From Salvelinus alpinus (Eukaryota > Chordata > Actinopteri > Salmoniformes > Salmonidae), in the NCBI RefSeq assembly GCF_045679555.1, contig NC_092099.1, forward strand, positions 9,470,076 through 9,534,075: a DNA stretch of 64,000 nucleotides, read 5' to 3'. The notes below the pieces were generated by a model. The model had not been told where the DNA came from and ran no database searches. It was given only the letters and a program-made list of their open reading frames with translations. The position numbers were made by a program, and so were the translations under genes. Shown piece after piece: positions 52,090 to 64,000 of this stretch (position 1 is the first letter of the stretch; each line of letters begins with the position of its first letter).

Positions 52090-52427
52090 TGTCACGCCCT
52101 GACCTTAGAGATCCTTTTAATTCTCTATTTGGTTAGGTAAGGGTGTGACTAGGGTGGGCAATCTATGTTTTCTATTTCTTTGTTGGCCTGGTATGGTTCC
52201 CAATCAGAAGCAGCTGTCTATCATTGTCTCTGATTGGGGATCATATTTAGGCAGCCTTTTCCCACCTGTTGTTTGTGGGATCTTGTTTTCGTGTAGTGCC
52301 TGTGAGCACTGCATTTGCGGCACGTATCGTTTATCCTTTATTGTTTTTTTGTGAGTTTCATTATTAAAGATGTGGGACTCTACGCACGCTGCGCCTTGGT
52401 CCATTTATTCAACAAACGATCTTGACA
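52090..52427 (+). mobile_element. Solo LTR with 5-bp target duplication
   Basis: 338 bp beginning TGTCACGCCCTGACC and ending CTTGACA, with perfect 5-bp flanks ACACC (52085-52089, 52428-52432). A poly(A)-signal-like ATTAAAG lies near 52362. No internal region remains, so it formed by LTR-LTR recombination of a retrotransposon, probably Ty3-like. Confidence 0.87.
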
Positions 52428-52829
52428 ACACCCAAGGGAGTGGTTAGTTTGTCTCTGGTCTAGAAAACAATGCTCTTTGTTAATAATCACATTCTCATAT
52501 GGGATTATTTTTCTTCTGTAACCTAGTTTGTTTTCCCCCAGTCCAATGTGCTGGTTGTCAGTCTTGGGGCATCTATGTAACCTAAGGGGGAAATTCTGTG
52601 TACCACAAATTTAGAACAGTTGTCCTTCCATGGAACCACTTGGACTAGAACTTCCAACAACTAGAAAATATCATAGAAGATTTGATATTATCCATTTAGT
52701 CATTTGAGTCAATAAGAATCTCTCTCTTAAAATTGCTCCGTATCTGACTTTTTCGGAATCGTTAGTTCGGCGGACTTCTGCGCTTGTGTATATTCACTAC
52801 TTTACGTTTAGAGAACAAGTTACTGAGTC

Positions 52830-53326
52830 GAATGGTGCTTGTTTAATAAAGTTAGATCAAAGCTAAATCAATGTCTGCAAGATCACATAATGATAGTCCA
52901 CATAACAGAACCAAATATAATAGCAAAGTATAACGTTATCGTAAGACAAAAACACCATTGCATTTCTCTCTCAATTGGCCAAAACTCAACATCGCGCGCA
53001 CCTCGGCAAAATACACAGGTAGGCTATGCTACAGTTAACGCCTACTCTCAAATTCGCTCACTGTACATCATTCAAAACAACACTGTAGGCTACAATGAAA
53101 CAACCCTGTATCTCAAGAATGTTTACAATGCATATCCCCATGAAACGGATTGAGATCAAATGGCTGCAGATGCTGCATGGACGTTTCACCGGTAAAACTT
53201 GAAGGATTATCATTCACGATTGAATGAGGTGTGTTTTTGGCATTCTGTTACGTGGAAAAATATAATTATGTGATCTTGCAGACATTGATTCAGCGTTGAT
53301 CTAACTTTATTAAACAAGCACCATTC
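52830..53326. mobile_element. Fold-back MITE with ~60-bp inverted ends
   Basis: The first ~62 bp (from GAATGGTGCTTGTTTAATAA) are nearly the exact reverse complement of the last ~62 bp (to TTAAACAAGCACCATTC), with only a few mismatches. The ~370-bp interior has no coding frame. Target duplication not certain. Confidence 0.88.
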
Positions 53327-53778
53327 ACCCGAGTAGCCAGTTCTCCAAGAGTATAGTATAAAATACACAAATACGCAGAAACTTGCACAGACACAGACCT
53401 TTAAAATAACTTCCTAGTAGTCAAGAGGTGAGTGGAACAGGAAACACACATACGCACTTGAGCGGCAGTCTAAGATCACAGTCACTCTGAAACTACAGAC
53501 AACAACAGCTGAGAGACAAGAAAAGTGAAGCAGGTGTGCCGAAATCATGACGAACCAGAGGAGAGAGAGCGAGCTGTGATGACGTATGATAGGGAGAAGA
53601 CTGTGCTGAATCTAGCTCTCTGCCTTGGTCCCATGCACCATTCCTCACAGCGGACGCTTTCTTAAGCTAAACTAAATGGCCTAATTAATCTTGGCTTATG
53701 GTGGGTGACAGCAAATATGCTAGCACAATTATTACCCTATTAAAGACTCATATTCCGCCCCATAATTGAAAATGAAAC

Positions 53779-53833
53779 GGGGGGGGGGGTGAGAGGAGTT
53801 TGGGAGGGGGTTAGTTGGGGGGGGGGGGGGGGG
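53779..53833 (+). repeat. G-rich tract with G11 and G17 runs
   Basis: Runs of 11 G (53779-53789), G3, G5 and 17 G (53817-53833) within 55 bp; could form G-quadruplex DNA on the plus strand. Confidence 0.9.
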
Positions 53834-53989
53834 AAATCATTTGTCTCAGGTAGCATAGCCAAACTACAGCCAGGTGTCCTTCCTTCGTTCAATGACCCTT
53901 GCTTCCTGCACCTCCCCGCCATCTATTCTATTCCACCCGAAGGTCTGAGCGCTAAATGCCTGTTTGGATATTACAGGTTGGTAGATTTG

Positions 53990-54130
53990 CCCGTTTAGGC
54001 TGGCTCGTGCACCCGTCGCTTTTGATTTGAGGTCGCGGAGCCGTCTCGCCTCTTGGCTCATGAATCGGTTAGCGGCCATGAGATCGGATCCAATCTACGA
54101 CCGGCGCATCTACAGCGTTCATAAAAACCT
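53990..54130 (-). other. CpG-rich candidate 5' exon or promoter
   Basis: About 14 CpGs in 120 bp, far above the surroundings. On the minus strand an ATG at 54079 opens MAANRFMSQEARRLRDLKSK; a GT after ACGG could splice in phase to coding exon 1, though GTGCAC is a weak donor. The plus strand is also open here, ending IYSVHKNLAEGKEA. Function and strand are undecided. Confidence 0.35.
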
Positions 54131-56587
54131 GGCTGAGGGAAAGGAAGCATGAAATCCAGTGGTGAGTTAGGGCTGTGTGAACACCAAGGCAGAACCAGAA
54201 GCCTGTCTGGTCAGTGGTCATTTTGACTAACTAACTAGTCGCCTACAGATGATCTGAGGGAAACGTCTGTTAGGACATTAACGGCGCCTCTTTATGCCTC
54301 AGTAGCCAGCTGAAGGTTGCCAGGCCAGGGTAGCAGGGTGCTAACTGGTCAGCTCGGCCCTGGATAGAGCCAGTATTAGCACAGCTGCTTTTGTGTTTGC
54401 CCACAGTCAATTCACAGAGGCTGCATTTAACCAGCTGCTTTTTCCCCGCTCCACACAGGTCAATGACTATTAAAGCTATTGAAATAGAAAGTATCCTGAC
54501 CAGGTCTCAACTCCCATACCAGATTTAAACAGCGACTGCCTTTAAAAAGGAACACATCCCTTTGAAAATGGCCCATGTGGCATCAATATAAGTCAGAAGC
54601 AGTTAATTATAGTGTCAAAACTGACTACAAAGTGTAAATAGGATACATTTGGTCATAAAATGAGTCTTGTCTAAAATGGAGGTTGGAACATCCGTACGGC
54701 ACAACGGGTAAATGAAGGTTGGGTTTTGATTTGATGATGTCCATTTGCCATTAACATGGTGTGAACAGCTGCGGTGATTGGTCTCTATCCAATAGCATAG
54801 ACAGTGAGACAGACCTGCCCAGCAGCTCCGACTTTGTTTACAGAAGACAACACGTCACACATTTTTTTTTACTTGAGAAATACTGCACCAAACACCTTAG
54901 TTAGATGTAAAATTGCGCAACTAAAACATCCTCGGCAAAAACCTCAAAATGAATTACAGATTTCTTAAGTTATCTTAGATTCATTCTGGGTATTTTGAAA
55001 AAGTTAAATAGGCTTCGGCGTCTACAGTGTCTCATGGGGGACAAACGCGTTAAGCAAACGCGGAATCGGTCAGGAAACACACCTCCAAGACTGAAATCTT
55101 GTTTTTCTAATAAGCAACAGAAACACACACGTGCCAATCGGTGTGTTCAGTGGCTCTTTAAAGAGAGATTCCTTCCAAAGTTCTACAATTCAATGGAATG
55201 TTCTTTTGCATTCAAATTAGTGTCAGTGATTATCCTGTCATATCAGTGGTCCACTCTGGCTATGGAAAATAAGGGAGGAGAGTCATTGATACAATAATTG
55301 ACGACACAACTAGAACTATTGCCATAACAATTTAGGTAAAGAACAATGTTAACGTCAGTGAAATACCCCTCGGTCTCAACGCTAAAGATGTGCGGCTGAC
55401 CAAGTAGATCACTATGCAGTCGGGTTTGAGTTCTTTTGCATTGTGCTCCTCTCTGTTTTAATCCTCATGCCCAAACAATACCCAATCCCACAAGTTGTGA
55501 ATGTGGCTGGTTTCAGAAGTATTTCAGAGTGGATGGTTGGGCCAAGGGAGGGAGAGAAAAGATGAGAAAACTCAAATTCAATCTCGACAGCGTGAGGGAC
55601 TGAGGGAAATAAGGTGTTTTGATTTGTCTTTCATCCCTCGCTTTTTCTGCGGTGGAGTGATAGCGCGGCGCTTCCGTGGAGGGAGCCCCGGCCGCAGGAA
55701 CAGACGAGAGGGTAAGGAGGAGGGAGAGGAGGGGTGGGAGGGAGGGAGGAGAAATAGAAAATGCAATCCTATTCCCGGTAAAAGAGAATCATTATCTCTC
55801 CTAAAACAGAGAGCGCAGGACTGGCCTGCCGTTGATAGAAAGCGGGAGGCAAACAGTCCAGCCAAACGCTGATGGAGGTTGAGTGATGGGGGATTGAGAG
55901 GAGGAGGAGTAACTTAATAGGAAGAGAGCATGAAGGCTGAGGTTCATGAAAATAAGTTAATTTCTGTCCGGTAAAACCAACTTCCTTCATACCTTAAGGC
56001 AACAGGCAAAGAGGTCCAACAAGTTTGCAATTCACATCTACAGTCCCATCCATAATGGAAAAAGCTCAATGTATACATTTCTATGGGCATATTTACAGGA
56101 GAAAAAAAAGGTCTGCAACCTGTAACCACAAAGCAGAACATTATTTACAGCCTTGGCAGTGGCATAGGTGTAAATGGTCCAATGAAAGGGTGTTTTTTTA
56201 TTGATCCACTGACAAGGTGATGGCTTGTGATTGGTCTACTGACAATTTGATTGTTTTTTATTGGTCCAATGACAGGAAAGCTCAGGTCAGGGGCTCTCTC
56301 CGTGAAGCACCACATTGTAATTCACCCTAAATGGCTTGCTCTTTATTTCGATTGAGCAACGAGGCACATAGCACTTAGGTAACGCCACCTTTTACCGGGA
56401 TTCCATCACCGCTCTATCTAACTGTAATTTCCTGTAGGCTAAATCAAAACAACCTTTCTGAGGGAAAAAAAACACAGAAGACAGAAGAAACTAGCAGCAT
56501 TCTGACAAATGTCTCCAAAAATAAGCCACTTTTCAAGATCCTGCTCTGCCACGGCTTTTTGTTGGAGAGGGGAATTCTTCTCTGAAG
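54131..56587. other. No gene recognised; CpG-richer block at 55640-55720
   Basis: Mostly unique sequence. 55640-55720 (GCGCGGCGCTTCCGTGGAGG) is CpG-rich, followed by purine-rich GGAGG repeats, and could mark a promoter or 5' exon. Not supported by a reading frame. Confidence 0.35.
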
Positions 56588-56766
56588 GCGGCAACGCGGC
56601 CTAGTGGTTAAGAGTATTGGGCCAGTAACTGAAAGGTCGCTTGCTTGAATCCCCGAGCCAACTAGGTGAAAAATCTGTTGATGTGCCCTAGAGCAAGGAA
56701 CTTAACCCTAATTGCTCCTGTAAGTCGCTCTGGATAATAGCACCTGCTAAATGACTCAAATGTAAG
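56588..56766 (+). mobile_element. tRNA-derived SINE with L2-type tail
   Basis: A-box-like GGCCTAGTGGTTAAGAG and B-box-like GGTCGCTTGCTTGAATCCC lie at the head. The tail AAGTCGCTCTGGATAATAGC and following bases match the L2 LINE tail at 36655. It abuts a LINE copy. Confidence 0.85.
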
Positions 56767-57912
56767 TGGACTTCTTGACGGGCTCCCCCAGGTGGTAAGG
56801 TTAGGCAACAAGACATCTGCCACGCTGATCCTCAACACTGGGGCCCCTCAGGGGCGTGTACTTTGTCCCCTCCTGTACTCCCTGTTCACCCACGACTGCG
56901 TGGCCAAACAACACCATCATTAAGTTTGCTGACGACACAACAGTGGTAGGCTTGATCACCGACAACGATGAGACAGCCTATAGGGAGGTCAGAGAACTGG
57001 CATTGTGGTGCCAGGACAACAACCTCTCCCTCAGTGTGAGCAAGACAAAGGAGCTGATCGTGGACTACAGGAAAAGGCGGGGCAAACAGGCCCCCATTAA
57101 CATCAACAGGGCTGTAGTGGAGTGGTTCCAGAGTTTCAAGTTCCTTGGTGTCCACATCACCAATGAACAATCATGGTCCAAACACATCAAGACAGTCGTG
57201 AAGAGGGCACGACAAAACCTTTTCCCCCTCAGGAGAATGAAAAGATTTGGCATGGTCCCCAGATCCTCAAAAAGTTCTACAGCTGCACCATCGAGAGCAT
57301 CCTGACCGGTCGCATCACCGCCTGATATGGCAACTGCTCGGCATCTGACCGAGTTCTACAGAGGGTAGTGCGTACGGCCCAGTACATCACTGGGGCCAAG
57401 CTTCCTGCAATCCAGGACCTATATAATAGGCGGTGTCAGAGGAAAGCCCATAAAATTGTCAGAGACGCCAGTCACCCAAGTCATTAACTGTTTTCTCTGC
57501 TACCGTACGGCAAGTGGTACTGGAGCGCCAAGTCTAGGACCAAAATGCTCCTTAACATCTTCTACCCCCAAGCCATAAGACTGCAGAACAATTAATCAAA
57601 TGGCCACCGGGCTATTACATTGACCCCCCCCCCCCCCCCCCCCCATTTGTTTTGTACACCGCTGCTACTCGCTGTTTATTATCTATGCATAGTACCTCAA
57701 CTAACCTGTACCCCCGCACACTGACTCGGTACCGGTAACCCCTGTATATAGCCTCGTTATTGTGTTTCTTTTTATTATTTTAGTTTATCTGGTAATATTT
57801 TCTTAACTCTTCTTGAACTGCACTGTTGGTTAAGGGCTTGTAAGTAAGCATTTCATAGTAAGGTCTACATTTGTTGTCTTCTGTGTATGTGACAAATGAA
57901 GTTTGATTTGAA
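56767..57912 (+). mobile_element. LINE fragment, 5'-truncated
   Basis: Contains the C-terminal half of a reverse transcriptase, then a 3'UTR with a C21 run (57624-57644) and a tail ending TGACAAATGAAGTTTGATTTG. Confidence 0.85.
56773..57600 (+). pseudogene. LINE reverse transcriptase fragment
   Basis: The frame 56856-57305 includes the FADDTT catalytic box (TIIKFADDTTVVGLI), then LSLSVSKTKELIVDYRKRRG and FKFLGVHITNEQSWSKH. RT motif B is damaged (LRGVYFVPS where the PQGxxLSP-type motif is expected) and a frameshift near 57260 separates the C-terminal part, which runs to about 57597. Domains before motif B are missing. Inactive. Clade (Rex/L2-like) uncertain. Confidence 0.85.
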
Positions 57913-58063
57913 CTTTCATGTTTGCTGCCTTTCAAAGCTGTTCCCAGGTAGCTCCACAGCAGAGAGACTTGACGACACCGCAGGGATCCTCTCTAACACA
58001 CAGACAGAATTGGTCTTTGGCAGCTCTGGGTCTATCAAACACAGAAACTATTTTTTGATTTCA

Positions 58064-58250
58064 CATTTTTATTTAACTAGGCAAGTCATTTAAGAACAAA
58101 TTCTTATTTTCAATGACGGTCTAGGAACAGTGGGTTAACTGCCTTGCCAAGTGGCAGGACGACAGATTTTTACCTTGTCAGCTCGGGGATTCGATCTTGC
58201 AACCTTTCGGTTACTTGTCCAACGCTCTAATCACTAGTCTACCTGCCGCC
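58064..58250 (-). mobile_element. HpaI-type SINE, minus orientation
   Basis: Antisense tail TTTATTTAACTAGGCAAGTC at the left; tRNA-like head at the right (antisense of a GGCGGCAGGTAGACTAGTG start, B box near 58180-58205). About 187 bp, close to the full family length. Confidence 0.9.
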
Positions 58251-61096
<2,846 letters not shown>

Positions 61097-62320
61097 CACT
61101 ACCGGTCAAAAGTTTTAGAACACCTACTCATTCAAGGGTTTTTCTGTATGTTTACTATTTTCTACATTGTAGAATAATAGTGAAGACATAAAAACTATGA
61201 AATGACACATATGGAATCATGTAGTAACCAAAAAAGTGTTAAACAAATCAAAATATATTTTATATTTGAGATTCTTCAAATAGCCACGCTTTGTCTTAAT
61301 GACAGATTTGCACACGCTTGGCATTCTGTGCCTTCTTAAAAGTGAATTTGTGGAATTTCTTTCCTTCTTAATGCGTTCGAGCCAATCAGTTGTGTTGTGA
61401 CAAGGTAGGGGGGTATACAGAAGATAGCCCTATTTGGTAAAAGACCAAGTCCATATTATGGCAAGAACAGCTCAAATAAACAAATAGAAACTACCTTTGT
61501 CCACATGTGCAGTTGCAAACCGTAGTCTGGCTTTTTTATGGCGGTTTTGGAGCAGTGGCTACTTCCTTGCTGAGCAGCCTTTCAGGTTATGTCGATATAG
61601 GACTTGTTTTACTGTGGATATAGATACTTTTGTACCTGTGTCCTCCAGCATCTTCACAAGGTCCTTTGCTGTTGTTCTGGGATTGATTTGCACTTTTTGC
61701 ACCAAAGTACGTTCATCTCTAGGAGACAGAACGCGTCTCCTTCCTGAGAGGTATGACGGCTGCGTGGTCCCATGGTGTTTATACTTGTGTACTATTGTTT
61801 GTATAGATGAACGTGGTACCGTCAGGCGTTTGGAAATTGCTCCCAAGGATGAACCAGACTTGTGGAGGTCAACATTTTTTTCCTGAGGTCTTGGCTGATT
61901 TATTTTGATTTTCCCATGATGTCAAGCAAAGAGGCACTGAGTTTGAAGGTAGGCCTTGAAATACAACCACAGGTACACCTCCAATTGACTCAAATGATGT
62001 CAATTAGCATATCAGAAGATCCTAAAGCCATGACATAATTTTCAGGAATTTTCCAAGCTTTTTAAAGGCACAGTCAACTTAGTGTATGTAAACTTCTGAC
62101 TCACTGGAATTGTGATACAGTAGATTATAAGTGAAATAATCTGTCTGTAAACAATTGTTGGAAAAATGTAGAGAATCTAGAAACTTTGTGTCATGCACAA
62201 AGTAGATGTCCTAACCGACTTGCCAAAACTATAGTTTGTTAACAAGACATTTGTGGAGTGGTTGAAAAACTAGCTTTAATGACTCCAACCTAAGTGTATG
62301 TAAACCTCCGACTTCAACTG
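61097..62320. mobile_element. Head-to-head chimera of two Tc1 families
   Basis: 61097-61491 matches the left end of the element at 33537 (CACTACCGGTCAAAAGTTTT; ACCAAGTCCATATTATGGCA) in plus orientation. From about 61494 the sequence is the left half of a Sleeping-Beauty-type element in minus orientation, with transposase HTH codons (SSIQTIVHKYKHH, antisense) and the IR/DR end ACTTCAACTG at 62320. Both catalytic halves are missing. Confidence 0.85.
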
Positions 62321-63335
62321 TATGTGATATTGGATAGGCATTAGGCAACGGCAATGTTTCTAGATTCTCTACAATTTATTTTCACATATCAAACCATGGC
62401 AGATCAGTGATTACTTTGAGAAGGAAAGGAATTGTTAAATAATTAGATGTGAACCAGACAGGGCTTTTGTAATGTCCGAGCTCATCTTTCTCTCTTTGCT
62501 GTCCAGTTTTTTTCTGTCCTGTTGCCTGGTGGCGGTACCCAGGTAATGCACCATAATGGGGTACACGCGTGGGGCCACCAGCGGCCTAATGGACTGAGGT
62601 CCTCGCGGACAGGGAGGCCTTTCTTTTTGCCTGATTGAAACTGATGGGCCGGGGAATGGGAGGAGAGGAGCGTGGCCGCCTAACATCGCCCCTGCCGTGC
62701 CCCCTTCACAGACACACACCGTGCCTCCACACAAATCTCCATCTCAGACTCCATTATTCATTTGGTTTCTTTAATACTGTACCTCCACGCAAATCTCCAT
62801 CTCAGACTCCATTATTCAATTTGGTTTTTCTAATGACCAATAACTGGTTGGAATTAGATTGCCAAGACCAATTTCACTTCAGTATGAGCAGACTTCTCCA
62901 TGTCTGTTACAAGCTCCAGGTGCCAGCTGGATATTCGGAACTTACTAAGTGTCCCATAGAGACGGAGCAGAAATGAATACCCCTCATCATTCTCAGTGAC
63001 GTAAGGATTTTTAAAAAAGGGTGAAAATTCAACACTGTAGCTACATTTAGTTTTGTAACATTCCCATATGCAAGACAAGACAATAAGAGATTAACATAAT
63101 TCAAACACGTGACGCACGGGACAGAAGTAATAGTTGACGGCAGAAAATAAACAGTACTGCATGATACCTCATAGGATGCTTAGTAATCTGGCAAAACAGA
63201 CATGGCTAAAATGTTGACAGGTACCTCGCTCAAGGGGGAGTAATGCAGTATCAATCACTTCCCCACATTGGTGGACTTTGTGTATACCTTAAAGACTACA
63301 CACCTGTGCTGTGGTGTGGTGTAAAGTATTCTTTA
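62321..63335. other. No gene recognised
   Basis: A direct repeat of CAAATCTCCATCTCAGACTC and flanking bases occurs at about 62731 and 62789 (unit spacing 58 bp). Otherwise unique sequence. Confidence 0.45.
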
Positions 63336-63440
63336 TTTTTTTTAAAAACTTTTATTTAACTTGGCAAGTCAGTTAAGAACAAATTCTTATTTACAATGAC
63401 GGCCTACCAAAAGGCAAAAGGCCTCCTGCGGGGACGGGGG
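63336..63440 (-). mobile_element. SINE 3' fragment
   Basis: Antisense HpaI-type tail (GTTAAGAACAAATTCTTATT) followed by a short body piece (AATGACGGCCTACC); the head is missing. Confidence 0.75.
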
Positions 63441-63461
63441 CTGGGATTAAAAAATAATAAT

Positions 63462-64000
63462 TTACATTTACATTTAAGTCATTTAGCAGACGCTCTTATC
63501 CAGAGCGACTTACAAATTGGTGCATTCACCTAATGACATCCAGTGGAACAGCCACTTTACAAATAAATATACAATATAAATATAAGACAAAACACACATC
63601 ACAACAAGAGAAACAACACAACACTACATAAAGAGAGACCTAGACAACAACATAGCAAGGCAGCAACACATGACAACACAGCATGGTAGCATCACAACAT
63701 AACAACAACATGGTAGCATCACAACATGGTAGCAGCACAAAACATGGTACAAACATTATTGGGCAGAGACAACAGCACAAAGGGCAAGAAGGTAGAGACA
63801 ACAATACATTACACAAAGCAGCCACAACTGTCAGTAAGAGTGTCCATGATTGAGTCTTAGAATGAAGAGATTGAGATAAAACTGTCCAGTTTGAGTGTTT
63901 GTTGCAACTCGTTCCAGTCGCAAGCTGCAGCGAACTGAAAAGAGGAGCGATCCAGGGATGTGTGTGCTTTAGGGACATTTAACAGAATGTGACTGGCAGA
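63462..64000. repeat. L2 LINE tail and adjoining dispersed repeat
   Basis: 63462-63560 matches the L2 tail at 36655-36760 (CATTTAAGTCATTTAGCAGA). The rest, to the window end, has the character of a dispersed repeat (GTTCCAGTCGCAAGCTGCAG); its ACAACA/GCATGGTAGC tandem pieces at 63600-63760 are imperfect. Confidence 0.65.

Noticed and set aside
55501-55872. 123-codon plus-strand frame in purine-rich sequence
   Set aside because: Arg/Glu/Gly-biased because of GGAGG repeats; no start context, splice sites or domain.

Overview
The window looks like salmonid fish DNA (salmon, trout or char). This is inferred from its repeats: five Tc1/mariner elements of the Sleeping Beauty sequence type, one 5'-truncated and one chimeric, with the outer and inner direct repeats still readable in the full-length copies; HpaI-type tRNA-derived SINEs; a 5S rRNA-like SINE; L2/RSg-like LINEs; and very long CA microsatellites. 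No operons, CRISPR arrays or prokaryotic features were seen.

The main cellular gene is an ADAR2 (adarb1) orthologue on the minus strand, coding from 51018 down to 29353. Nine coding exons with GT-AG introns join in frame to 698 codons plus a stop (2097 nt). The protein has a basic nuclear-localisation region, two double-stranded-RNA-binding domains and an adenosine deaminase domain with all zinc ligands, the catalytic glutamate and the base-flipping glutamate. A second cellular trace is one integrin-beta EGF-type exon at 6.8 kb on the plus strand, probably frame-damaged. In human, ITGB2 and ADARB1 are near neighbours on 21q22.3, so the pair may be a synteny remnant, although their relative orientation differs here.

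Layout: 1-5.2 kb is LINE and Tc1 debris. 5.2-11 kb is largely unique, with the integrin exon, two hAT-type MITEs and SINE pieces. 11-21.2 kb is dense transposon territory: two Sleeping-Beauty-type elements, a 5S-like SINE, a candidate LTR and three further Tc1 families. 21.2-29.35 kb is mostly unique sequence downstream of adarb1, with a nearly intact Tc1 at 27.15-28.75 kb; part of this may be adarb1 3'UTR. 29.35-51.1 kb is adarb1, whose introns hold a Tc1 with a nested SINE, an L2 LINE, a MITE, two more Tc1 elements and several microsatellites. 51-64 kb lies upstream of the coding start and holds a solo LTR, a 0.5 kb fold-back element, a CpG-rich candidate 5' exon, SINE and LINE copies, a 131-bp CA array and a chimeric Tc1.

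The most interesting theme is that the gene for a double-stranded-RNA editing enzyme carries several inverted-repeat elements in its transcribed region, all potential substrates for its own product. Two short inverted templated insertions in Tc1 copies also stand out.
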